Below are positions 1 through 7,900 of a DNA stretch of 64,000 nt, one piece after another. Each line of letters begins with the position of its first letter. Within the stretch, counting starts at the first letter, position 1. The stretch covers positions 2,232,001-2,296,000 of the forward strand of contig CAUVYA020000002.1 in the NCBI GenBank assembly GCA_963556045.3, in the 5' to 3' direction. The translations under genes were made by a program, and so were the position numbers. This DNA is from UBA4781 sp963556045 (GTDB taxonomy: Bacteria; Chloroflexota; Anaerolineae; Anaerolineales; Anaerolineaceae). A model generated the notes under the pieces. It did not search any database, was not told the DNA's origin, and was given only the letters and a program-made list of their open reading frames with translations.

Positions 1-456
1 GACAAAATAGCCCCATCATCGATAGAGAAAATGAAAACATGGACTAAAAAACTTGAGGGAGGGCGTATTATCCACAAAGGAATCCTGGTTGCCGGAAGTG
101 CTTCAATGCTGTGGAGTTTACTCCAATCTCAAATGACCGATGATCTATTTCTACAGCAAAACATGGAACTGATCTTAAGGCATGTAGAAGTAAAGAGACA
201 GCATGCTCTCTCACGCTATACAACTGCATTAACATCTACGCAGATATGGGAAGAACGCTGCGGGTATGCTCTGCTGTTCAGTCATTACGCATGCGTCCGG
301 AAGGATTGGCGTTTTTTAAATGTGTCGCTTAAATTGAATGAATGGCTGTGGAAGGAATTTCATTCTCCTTTCACCAGCCGACCGGTGCTGCCTCTGCTCG
401 CATCTCTGGTGGAACAGGAATATGTTTTTCAGGAGATGCAAAAATGCTGCGCGTGA
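1..456 (+). CDS. Hypothetical protein, probably 5'-partial
   Basis: The first ATG is at 31, but the frame has no stop back to base 1, so the gene may begin left of the window. The visible part is about 141 residues, ends in Cys-Cys-Ala, and has many Leu, Trp and Arg/Lys residues with no recognisable motif, signal peptide or clear membrane helix. I do not recognise the family. It looks mainly helical. Its end overlaps the next gene by 13 bases, and the Shine-Dalgarno of the formyltransferase (AGGAG at 431-435) lies inside it, so the two are probably translated together from one transcript. A role related to the formyltransferase is only a guess from this coupling. Confidence 0.55.
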   Translation, partial: DKIAPSSIEKMKTWTKKLEGGRIIHKGILVAGSASMLWSLLQSQMTDDLFLQQNMELILRHVEVKRQHALSRYTTALTSTQIWEERCGYALLFSHYACVRKDWRFLNVSLKLNEWLWKEFHSPFTSRPVLPLLASLVEQEYVFQEMQKCCA

Positions 457-1256
457 TCCTGTTCGCACCCATTCATACCAGCCTTTATTCACGTCTGGTG
501 CTGCACGGTTTGCTGAAAGATCCCTCCGTGGAAGTTGCAGGAGTGGTGGTGAGGGATCATCGCAATTTCCACCGTATTCGCTCGGAATTTCGCCGTGACG
601 GTCGGCGGCTGATCCAGAAGTTCATCCGTAAATATCTGCTGCGCGAAAAAGCGTACGACGGTGTGCACGGCGAGAACCTGGCTCAACTGGCGCGCATCGT
701 AGATCTTCCCAAAGGTTCATTACATACGATGGCGGAGGAAGCATCGTTGCCTTATCTGATATGTGATGATCTCAGTGATGAAAAATGTGAAAAGTTCCTT
801 CGCCTGCATCAACCCGACCTGATTGCTTTCACGGGTGGAGGGTTGATTCGACAGAACATCCTGCAGCTCCCCACATTGGGTGTATTGAACTGCCATACTG
901 GCGTTCTTCCGCTGTATCGGGGTATGGATGTGGTGGAATGGACGGCATTGGAGGGAGCGCTGAAAAAAATCGGTTTTGGTGTGACCCTGCATTATATGAA
1001 TAAAGGTGTCGATACCGGTCCGATCATAAGAGTTGTGCCATGCGAGCCATTGCAGAATGATACGTTCTCGACCATCCGCATGAAATTGGAAGTGGAAATG
1101 GTCACTGCAATGCTGACCGGCATCCACGCAATTGCAGAAAATGAAGTCGAAGCACAACCCCAGCAGCCCCGCGATGGTCGTCAATATTTTGTGATGCACC
1201 CTCGCATGAAGTTGCAGGCATCTGCTCGATTGGAAAAGCAGCTTCACAATCGCTGA
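444..1256 (+). CDS. Formyltransferase-family protein
   Basis: This is a protein of about 270 residues with a Fmt/GART-type formyl transferase domain. The motif LNCHTGVLPLYRG supplies the Asn and His, and GVDTGPI supplies the Asp, of the Asn-His-Asp catalytic triad typical of 10-formyltetrahydrofolate-dependent enzymes. The triad therefore looks complete. The acceptor is unknown: it lacks the C-terminal domain of methionyl-tRNA formyltransferase, and the N-terminal part is divergent, so a sugar-nucleotide or small amine is as likely as a purine intermediate. I chose the ATG at 444 because AGGAG lies 8 bases upstream and the reading MLRVILFAP starts a Rossmann-type strand; an in-frame ATG at 342 would overlap most of the upstream gene. 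Confidence 0.75.
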   Translation: MLRVILFAPIHTSLYSRLVLHGLLKDPSVEVAGVVVRDHRNFHRIRSEFRRDGRRLIQKFIRKYLLREKAYDGVHGENLAQLARIVDLPKGSLHTMAEEASLPYLICDDLSDEKCEKFLRLHQPDLIAFTGGGLIRQNILQLPTLGVLNCHTGVLPLYRGMDVVEWTALEGALKKIGFGVTLHYMNKGVDTGPIIRVVPCEPLQNDTFSTIRMKLEVEMVTAMLTGIHAIAENEVEAQPQQPRDGRQYFVMHPRMKLQASARLEKQLHNR

Positions 1257-1262
1257 TGGTGT

Positions 1263-1802
1263 TTATGCATCCGACCGCAGATGATACCTGTACATGGGAC
1301 TGATGGGTTCGAACTGAACTACACCGATTGATTCAACCTGAATAGTAAGAGGTAGATCCAGGCTGCGGCAAATTTGAATGGCTTTTGCAAACATATCCGG
1401 TTCAAAATCGACTGCCAGTGAGCAGTGTGGTACCCATACCCCGGGTTCGTACAGCTGCCAGGCATCCACAGCATCTTTCTTTAAGAGAGCATGAATTTCT
1501 CGGTGATACTTGAGCAGGTCTTGTGTGACGGTAGGGGCTGTGAAGACGACCGGATTGTTTGTCTGGAAGATTCCCAGGAAGGAAAAAGTCAGGTCGAATC
1601 CATGGGTTTGAGATGCGAGGTGGGCGATCTTCTCCTCACAGGGCTGGCAATTTAATTGCTCATAGATGGCGAGGGTAATATGGGGTGGAATATCTGATTC
1701 ATGCAGATAGGGCGCCACACCCTGCCTTGCCAGTTCACGGGTGATCTGCCTGATGGGATCAGCTCTCTTTTCGTCAAGGTAAAAAACGACTGCGAAAGGC
1801 AT
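1263..1802 (-). CDS. 2H phosphoesterase (2'-5' RNA ligase-like)
   Basis: This 179-residue cytoplasmic protein has the two histidine motifs of the 2H phosphoesterase superfamily: PPHITL near residue 60 and PHCSLA near residue 129. These place two catalytic His-x-Thr/Ser elements about 70 residues apart, as in LigT/ThpR and CPDase proteins that open 2',3'-cyclic phosphates or join 2'-5' RNA ends. The true substrate cannot be read from sequence. It lies only 3 bases upstream of the stop of the uridine-kinase gene on the same strand, so the two are probably co-transcribed, with this gene downstream. Confidence 0.75.
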   Translation of the reverse strand: MPFAVVFYLDEKRADPIRQITRELARQGVAPYLHESDIPPHITLAIYEQLNCQPCEEKIAHLASQTHGFDLTFSFLGIFQTNNPVVFTAPTVTQDLLKYHREIHALLKKDAVDAWQLYEPGVWVPHCSLAVDFEPDMFAKAIQICRSLDLPLTIQVESIGVVQFEPISPMYRYHLRSDA

Positions 1803-1805
1803 TTT

Positions 1806-3149
1806 CTAGTGATAGCTCAACGTGCTGCCGCCGATGAATTCACGTAAAACCGAATCTCCCGGTACTATCGAATCATCTGTGATCGGTTCAATTTTCTTCA
1901 GCAGGGAAAGAATGCGAACCGAACGTTCGTAGGCATCTTCACGCAGGGGATCATCTTTGAATTTTTCAGGCCATTTTTCAAAGTACTGCAATAATTTTGG
2001 TTTATATATCGAGAGCTCATAAGGCATGGCGCTGTTGATGATGCAATCCGCACGATTGATGTTGGGGATGATGGTGCGCAGTTCGCTGGTGCGCACATAA
2101 TGCCAGTGTGTCAGCGTGCTTTCTGGGTCCAGGGCGCGGTATGCAGAATCGCGCAGCATGCGCCGCATTAAGCGAATATCGGTCCAGCGAATATACTTTC
2201 CTTCCTCATCTTTCATTTGCAGCAGTGGTTCCAGGAACAGGCTGAATTTTCTATCATCTTCCACACCCTGCGTCATGGCAGGGTACATTCCATGCAAACT
2301 ATCGATCAAAATGACATCGTTCTCAGCCAGTTTCATGGGAGTGTGGTTGAGCAGGCGTTTGCCGGTTTTAAAGTTATAAAATGGGATATGCACTTCTTTC
2401 CCATCGATCAGATCAACCAGATGTTCGCTGATGAGTTCCAGATCCAGCGCTTGGGGAGTTTCATAGTCATAATCACCGAATTCATCTTTGGGGTGGTCAT
2501 CCAGATCAAAGAAGTAATGGTCTACATTCAAGGTGACCAGATTGATATTGTTCTGCTTCAGAATGTTGCCCATTTTGATGGTTGAGGTGGTTTTACCGGA
2601 TGAAGAAGGACCCGTTATCAGCACAATCTTGACTCTGCCTTTGCGTGCCAGTACCATATTCGCAGCGATCTTGATATCTTCTTCGTAGAACATCTCTGAT
2701 TCCCGAATAATGTCACAAACATCACCTGCCTGAATGCGCTGGTTGTATTTTTCAACTGTGTGCAGATCATGTGAAGATGCCCAGTCAAGTACCTGCCAGA
2801 TTTTTGCCCACGGAATATTCTTGGAGGGTTGGATGGTCTGTTCTTTGCGATTCGAACGCATACGAGCGCGTTCATCTCGGTACAGAATGAAGGCTTTGGC
2901 GACTTTGGTATGTCCATTCTCGATCAGGATCTTTTCGACCGCATCCTGCACATCTTCTACCGTTGGAAACTGGTCAGATGGAAAATTCCCTTCCAGATAG
3001 GTGATCACCTGTTTGGTCAAATCCTGGGCGGTTTCACGGTCACGCCCGCCCACAGCAACCGCAGCACGATAGATCGCGTTGGTAATACGTTGTGGCGTAA
3101 AGGGAACTTTGACACCATTTCTCTTCATAACGAATTCAATTTTGCTCAT
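1806..3149 (-). CDS. ATP-cone domain fused to uridine kinase-like P-loop kinase
   Basis: The 447-residue protein starts with an ATP-cone domain (about residues 1-95, MSKIEFVMKRNG...), an allosteric ATP/dATP-binding module best known from ribonucleotide reductase and NrdR. It then has a uridine kinase/phosphoribulokinase-type domain. The Walker A motif GPSSSGKTT lies near 180-188, followed by a strand with NVDHYFFD and by DVILIDSLHG, as in uridine kinases. The likely reaction is phosphorylation of uridine or cytidine, with nucleotide feedback through the cone; this is inference. I chose ATG 3149 because GGAGAGG lies just upstream. A longer open frame up to 3428 has no supporting start signal and would enter the neighbouring gene. 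Confidence 0.8.
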   Translation of the reverse strand: MSKIEFVMKRNGVKVPFTPQRITNAIYRAAVAVGGRDRETAQDLTKQVITYLEGNFPSDQFPTVEDVQDAVEKILIENGHTKVAKAFILYRDERARMRSNRKEQTIQPSKNIPWAKIWQVLDWASSHDLHTVEKYNQRIQAGDVCDIIRESEMFYEEDIKIAANMVLARKGRVKIVLITGPSSSGKTTSTIKMGNILKQNNINLVTLNVDHYFFDLDDHPKDEFGDYDYETPQALDLELISEHLVDLIDGKEVHIPFYNFKTGKRLLNHTPMKLAENDVILIDSLHGMYPAMTQGVEDDRKFSLFLEPLLQMKDEEGKYIRWTDIRLMRRMLRDSAYRALDPESTLTHWHYVRTSELRTIIPNINRADCIINSAMPYELSIYKPKLLQYFEKWPEKFKDDPLREDAYERSVRILSLLKKIEPITDDSIVPGDSVLREFIGGSTLSYH

Positions 3150-3300
3150 CTCGCCTCTCCTCAAGGTATATAAATATACCCTGCCTTCTTTTATACCATC
3201 ACTATAAGCAACCCGACAGTGGATTTCCATCATTATTGTATAAGAAAAACCGGCTGTTTTTTGACGTTTAATCTGGAAGTGATGGGGAAGGGGACTTGTT

Positions 3301-4728
3301 TTAATAGATTCTGGTAGCTGTAAAATAACTGGCTTCGATCTGCTGCCAGGTTTCATCCGTTGGTGGACTGAAATAGGGTGTGAAAAGACGCATCTGCTCC
3401 CGCAGCAATTCAGCCATACGGTTGGCAACCCGTCTGATCGCGAAATGCGCGTTGGGCGCTGTGCGAAGTTGGATGAAGTGCATTGCGCTGCGCAAATTCA
3501 TTGCTGCCAGTACTCTGCGGTTAAAGGCATTGGGAATTACGTAAGACGCTGCCGCCGGAGATTCTTGTGCGATTCGATGATAGGCACGGGCTGCCATTTG
3601 CATTGCTTCTCGAAAGTTTTCTTCCAACCCAGCCTGAGTGATCAATCGTGGTATGGTAAAACCTTCTCTGGGTGATAAAGGCTGTACGGTTTGTGTCATC
3701 ATACGGTGACGTTTGAATTCAAAGTAAGCGCCCTGATCCATCAAGATGTCAAAGAGAAACCAGTTATATTCCAATTCACGCAGGGGGATATCATGCTCCC
3801 CGCGTTTGACGAACAGGATATCCAGCAATTCCTCTATCTGTTCTGGCGCTAGTTGTTGGAATGCGATTTGATTATCTGAGTAGGAATTATTCCCGAAATG
3901 GAACAGCAGGGCATTCAAGACGTGTTCTTCGAAGTTTGTATCATGATCAACCAGCCTGCACCATTCATCATCGTTTCCTGAATGCGATGGTTTCAAATTC
4001 TGCGTGAATTGTGCTGTTCGTTGTTCTGCCTGTTTTAAATAAGATACTTCATCGACGTATTTCACCAGGGTGGGCAGGTGGCTGGTGGAAACCTGTTTTA
4101 TCTCCATGCCGATCTGGCGTACTTCCGCCAGTGGATGCGAGAGCATTTTTCGTAACGCGTGCTCCAGTGAACGAGCATTGATGGTGATGCCGACATTGGC
4201 GCTGGCAGCCGCCGGCAGGTAATAACGGCACACATCCATGCAGCAGGCATGCAGCTCGCGCTCTGAAAGAGGTTCTCCCTGTGCCTGTTTGGCTGCTTCG
4301 ATCGTGTTTTGCAAGACCGGAATGGCTTTCAGATAGCGTTCAAAGAGCATGTGAACAGTATCGTGATACAGAACTGAGAATGGAGAGTCTTTCAACTCAT
4401 CGGGAGTGAAAAAATTATCTGCATCCCAGACCTGGTAGCGTGATGATTTTTCTGTATACGAAGCCAGACGGTTGGATTCCAGGCATTCTACCGCCAGGCG
4501 TGATACATTCTCAACGGCGAGATGGAGCACAGCATGTTCTGCCACCGATGAGTGACCATACCCGACCACCCATTTCTCATGGAATTGGGCGCTGCTCTCT
4601 TCTGAGAGTTCCTGTGCTATTTGATCAAAGGTTTGTGGGGAACGGGAGGTCTTTGCGAAAGTAACGGCGATTGTTTCAGGACTGTTTTTCTTATTATCCA
4701 ACAGGTAGATGCGCCGTTTATTTTCCAT
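3301..4728 (-). CDS. thyX: Tandem ThyX-like protein (FAD-dependent thymidylate synthase family)
   Basis: This protein of about 475 residues is twice the usual ThyX length and contains two ThyX-like halves. The first half has GHSSVAEHA and a degenerate signature in which the RHR is replaced by SNR while the S-x-RY end is kept. The second half has KRHRMMTQTVQPLS, with the RHR kept, followed by a NLRSAMHFIQLR segment like the ThyX C-terminal helices. ThyX makes dTMP from dUMP with FAD, NADPH and methylene-tetrahydrofolate. Whether the tandem form is active is not clear. The ATG at 4728 is chosen over an in-frame TTG at 4737; AGGGA lies about 10 bases before the ATG. The start overlaps the end of ribF, an FMN/FAD-forming gene. 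Confidence 0.75.
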   Translation of the reverse strand: MENKRRIYLLDNKKNSPETIAVTFAKTSRSPQTFDQIAQELSEESSAQFHEKWVVGYGHSSVAEHAVLHLAVENVSRLAVECLESNRLASYTEKSSRYQVWDADNFFTPDELKDSPFSVLYHDTVHMLFERYLKAIPVLQNTIEAAKQAQGEPLSERELHACCMDVCRYYLPAAASANVGITINARSLEHALRKMLSHPLAEVRQIGMEIKQVSTSHLPTLVKYVDEVSYLKQAEQRTAQFTQNLKPSHSGNDDEWCRLVDHDTNFEEHVLNALLFHFGNNSYSDNQIAFQQLAPEQIEELLDILFVKRGEHDIPLRELEYNWFLFDILMDQGAYFEFKRHRMMTQTVQPLSPREGFTIPRLITQAGLEENFREAMQMAARAYHRIAQESPAAASYVIPNAFNRRVLAAMNLRSAMHFIQLRTAPNAHFAIRRVANRMAELLREQMRLFTPYFSPPTDETWQQIEASYFTATRIY

Positions 4729-5632
4729 TATTGACAATTTCCCTTGTTAAACGAATATCTTTTTCGATTTGATCGGTCAGCGATCGTGCATCCTCATATT
4801 TTATCTCATCCCGTAATCGTTGCATGAATTCCAGCGTGACGGTTTGCCGGTAGATATCGCTGTCCCAATCGAGAATATATGCTTCTACCGTTCGAGGAAC
4901 CAGATCGGTGTAAAAGGTTGGACGAATCCCAATGCTCACTGCGGAGGGACGCACGTTTTCATTGATCCTGATCCTGGCTGCGTAGATCCCATCTCGTGGT
5001 AGTAATTTCTGCGGCGCAGCAGCGATATTGGCTGTCGGGATACCGATCTTTTTCCCTCTCCCATCGCCGTGGACTACCTCTCCTGTCAGTGAATACCAGC
5101 GATCGAGCAGTGAATACACAGCTTTCACTTCTCCATTTGCTATGTTTTGTCGGATAAGGCTTGACGAAATGGGGGTATGTGCCCGGGAGATAGGAGCCTG
5201 GATAATCACAGAAAAATGATACTTTATGCCCAATTGCTGTAATTTTTGCGCATCGCCCCCGCGATCAGAGCCGAAACGAAAATCATAACCAATATAGATC
5301 GTATCGAAGTGATATTTTTTGTAAAGATTATGAATGAAATCCTCCGCACTGGTGGAGGCTAATTCCTGATTGAAGGGTAGAAAGATGGTCTCATCCACAC
5401 CCATTTCCTGTAATAGCACGCGTTTCTCAAGGTCGCTGGTGAGATAAAAAGGTGTTTTGATATTTTTAAAGAAAACAGCCGGATTTGGAGAAAAAGTAAC
5501 CACAACAGCCTGCTGATTTTGGGAATGTGCGTCCGCGACCAGTCGATGGATGATCGTTTGATGACCAATGTGCAGACCATCAAACGATCCTATAGTGATT
5601 CGTGAAGTGGTGTTATGGTTGTAAGTGCTCAC
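4718..5632 (-). CDS. ribF: Bifunctional riboflavin kinase / FAD synthetase
   Basis: The 304-residue protein converts riboflavin to FMN and then FAD. The N-terminal nucleotidyltransferase half has GSFDGLHIGH near residue 17-26, the signature of FMN adenylyltransferase. The C-terminal riboflavin kinase half has GDGRGKKIGIPTAN near residue 190-204. Length is normal for the family. The start is a GTG at 5632, two bases after the truB stop, so truB and ribF are probably translationally coupled. It overlaps the following thyX-like gene by a few codons, which links FAD synthesis with an FAD-dependent enzyme in one operon. Confidence 0.93.
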   Translation of the reverse strand: MSTYNHNTTSRITIGSFDGLHIGHQTIIHRLVADAHSQNQQAVVVTFSPNPAVFFKNIKTPFYLTSDLEKRVLLQEMGVDETIFLPFNQELASTSAEDFIHNLYKKYHFDTIYIGYDFRFGSDRGGDAQKLQQLGIKYHFSVIIQAPISRAHTPISSSLIRQNIANGEVKAVYSLLDRWYSLTGEVVHGDGRGKKIGIPTANIAAAPQKLLPRDGIYAARIRINENVRPSAVSIGIRPTFYTDLVPRTVEAYILDWDSDIYRQTVTLEFMQRLRDEIKYEDARSLTDQIEKDIRLTREIVNNGK

Positions 5633-5634
5633 GT

Positions 5635-6543
5635 CTATGAGAAAAATACTTTTTTGGGTTGGTATTCTCCACTCTCTTCATCATACTGCATTAAAGCGAC
5701 CAATTCACCCTGGTCGGTAATCGCTCTGGCAAGGTCGCCGATCTTTTCAGGTCTTGCGATGCGATGCCCATGCCGCACAAGGTCTACTTCTTCGGGGGTA
5801 AGATTAATGGTCGGCCATTCACCCAGCGCGTCGGCTGCCGGGATCAAATATTTATACCAGGTCCCATCCTCAAATGCTTCGGTAAGTTTACGCAGTGGAA
5901 TGGCATCTTTGAGGGTGAATTTACCGCTTTTTGTACGGCGCAGCCCTGCCAGCATAGCCCCACAGCCCAGTACTTCACCCAGATCATTGGCGAGTGAACG
6001 CACATAGGTACCCGAAGAGCAATGCACATCAACCAGCGCTTGAGGCGGATCCCATTCCAGTAACTCAAGATCGTGAACATGGATGATGCGTGGTTCGAGT
6101 TCAACCTCTTCGCCTTTGCGAGCCATTTCATACGCTTTACGCCCATTAACTTTAACGGCAGAATAGGGCGGGGGAACCTGCTCTATTTCGCCGACGAATC
6201 CTTTTAATGCTTCTTCGAATTGTTCAGTACTGATGTCAACAGGGGAGGTTCCGGTGATCGCTCCTTCTTCGTCGTATGTATCGGTCTTCTTGCCAAGCTG
6301 TATGACTGCTTGATAGCGTTTATCTTCCGCAGATACATATTCGCTCAAACGTACAGCAGGTCCCAGTAAAATGACCAGAACTCCAGACGCTCGAGGATCA
6401 AGCGTGCCGGTATGCCCAGCTCTTTTGATACGAGTTCCGCGTCGAACGATCTGTACGACATCATGAGAAGTGATACCGATCGGTTTATCTACAACTAAAA
6501 CGCCAGAAACCGTATCTTTTAATTGATTTCTTCTATCTTCCAT
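5635..6543 (-). CDS. truB: tRNA pseudouridine(55) synthase
   Basis: This 302-residue enzyme isomerises U55 in the T-loop of tRNA. The catalytic Asp is in GHTGTLDPRASG near residue 43-54, after the typical opening VDKPIGITSHDVV. The protein has the usual TruB length with a C-terminal PUA-like end (LVRHGHRIA). It lies between nrnA and ribF on the same strand, an order seen in many bacterial nusA-infB operons. The spacing to nrnA is 10 bases and to ribF is 2 bases, so it belongs to the operon that starts with nusA. Confidence 0.95.
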   Translation of the reverse strand: MEDRRNQLKDTVSGVLVVDKPIGITSHDVVQIVRRGTRIKRAGHTGTLDPRASGVLVILLGPAVRLSEYVSAEDKRYQAVIQLGKKTDTYDEEGAITGTSPVDISTEQFEEALKGFVGEIEQVPPPYSAVKVNGRKAYEMARKGEEVELEPRIIHVHDLELLEWDPPQALVDVHCSSGTYVRSLANDLGEVLGCGAMLAGLRRTKSGKFTLKDAIPLRKLTEAFEDGTWYKYLIPAADALGEWPTINLTPEEVDLVRHGHRIARPEKIGDLARAITDQGELVALMQYDEESGEYQPKKVFFS

Positions 6544-6553
6544 TCATCTACTC

Positions 6554-7510
6554 CTAAATTGTGTTGCTCATACAAGTTTTGGTGATTTCTAAGACTTTTT
6601 GCTGGGTTAATTGTAATGGTAGTTCGATTTCAGCTCCTGCGGCAGCCGGATGACCGCCTCCTCCAAATTCTGCAGCAATTTTTGCGACATTTACGTTAGT
6701 ACGTGAACGCCAACTTACTTTAACAGAACTCTCATTCTGTTGATTGAAGAGAATTGATACATCAGCGTCTTGGATACTGCTTAGAAAATTGGTGAGATCG
6801 GCATCGTCCCTTCCTGTGAAGCCAGATTTTTGCCTATCTTCACAGGTAATTACAGTATAAATGATATTGCCCTCTTTTTGAAGCTTGTTCAACGCCAATC
6901 CCCATAATATGCTTGCTTCCCAGGAAATATCAGATAAAGCCTGCTGGTACATGTCAGTGAGATCAGCGCCTTTTTTCATCAGGTCTGCGCCGATATTAAG
7001 GGTATGCGGGGTTGTGTTAGGTGTGCGAAATCCGATGGTATCAGTGATGATTCCCATCAGTAAGGCATTGGCGGCTGCTTCAGGAATGGGAATTTCCCAT
7101 GTTGATAACAGATCCACGATGATCTCTGCCGTGGCTGCTGCTTTGCTGTCAACAAAATTGATGGCAGCAAAGGATTCATTGGTGGCATGATGATCAATAT
7201 TGATATCCATTTTTATTTCATGAAAATATTTGGGCATGCGCTTTTGATCCGCACAATCCAACGCGATCATTAGACTCTCTGTATGGCGAGTGCCTTTTTC
7301 CCCGAATTTCTCCATAAATCGAAAGCGCTGCGGCAGCGTTTCTTCAAATGCGAAGAATACATCCTTGCCAAATGCACGAAGAGCCAATCCCAACCCAACC
7401 AGTGAACCAATTGCATCTCCATCTGGTCGAATATGCGAAACCAGGGTGATGTGTTCGGCATCCCGAATAGCCTTCAGGATTTGCTGGCTGGTGCTGTTTT
7501 TTTCAGTCAT
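6554..7510 (-). CDS. nrnA: DHH-family oligoribonuclease / pAp phosphatase
   Basis: This is a 318-residue DHH/DHHA1 phosphoesterase. Motif I is HIRPDGDAIGS, motif II has ALDCADQ, and the DHH motif itself is IDHHATN. The C-terminal DHHA1 domain ends with GGGGHPAAAGAE. NrnA proteins degrade short RNA oligonucleotides and 3'-phosphoadenosine 5'-phosphate, or cleave pGpG and related dinucleotides. The ATG at 7510 overlaps the rbfA stop in the arrangement ATGACTGA, suggesting translational coupling. An in-frame ATG at 7522 is an alternative. The gene sits in its usual place between rbfA and truB. Confidence 0.92.
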   Translation of the reverse strand: MTEKNSTSQQILKAIRDAEHITLVSHIRPDGDAIGSLVGLGLALRAFGKDVFFAFEETLPQRFRFMEKFGEKGTRHTESLMIALDCADQKRMPKYFHEIKMDINIDHHATNESFAAINFVDSKAAATAEIIVDLLSTWEIPIPEAAANALLMGIITDTIGFRTPNTTPHTLNIGADLMKKGADLTDMYQQALSDISWEASILWGLALNKLQKEGNIIYTVITCEDRQKSGFTGRDDADLTNFLSSIQDADVSILFNQQNESSVKVSWRSRTNVNVAKIAAEFGGGGHPAAAGAEIELPLQLTQQKVLEITKTCMSNTI

Positions 7511-7880
7511 GCAGCGGCTCATTCTTCTCTCGCGCTGCTTGAATGGTGTCAAGCAAATGCTCAATTCGTTCAGCACGTTCCGGTGTCGGATCCCAGAAGA
7601 AACGCAGTTCAGGGAAAGTGCGCAGTTCGATCTTTCTGGCTAATTGGCTGCGTAGATACCCTTTGGCATGGTTTAGCCCTGCCAGGATATCTGCTTCTCT
7701 ATCCTGCCCTTCCAATGCGGAGACAAAGATATTGGCAACTGCCAGTTCTCGATCCACATTGATGTCAGTGATATAGATGCCTTCTAATCGTGGGTCATGT
7801 ATCTCACCCCGAACAAGCATCTCTGTAAGGTCCTGCTGCATTCTGTCAGCAATCCTTTTTAATCTCGTTTTCGATGGCAT
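7503..7880 (-). CDS. rbfA: Ribosome-binding factor A
   Basis: This 125-residue KH-fold protein helps mature the 5' end of 16S rRNA and the 30S subunit, especially in the cold. Recognisable parts are the N-terminal RLKRIADRMQQDLTEMLVRG and the strand FWDPTPERAERIEHLLDTI at the C-terminus. Length is normal. It follows infB with a gap of 20 bases and overlaps nrnA by 8 bases, all within the nusA operon. Confidence 0.95.
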   Translation of the reverse strand: MPSKTRLKRIADRMQQDLTEMLVRGEIHDPRLEGIYITDINVDRELAVANIFVSALEGQDREADILAGLNHAKGYLRSQLARKIELRTFPELRFFWDPTPERAERIEHLLDTIQAAREKNEPLHD

Positions 7881-7900
7881 TATTAACTCTGTTTTATGCT

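Noticed and set aside
720..1247. 175-codon open frame on the minus strand
   Set aside because: It lies entirely antisense to the formyltransferase gene, which has clear motifs and an RBS; the translated frame has no recognisable domain.
3165..3180. Palindrome GGTATATAAATATACC upstream of the uridine kinase gene
   Set aside because: AT-rich and short; there is no regulator or second copy nearby, so I do not call it an operator.
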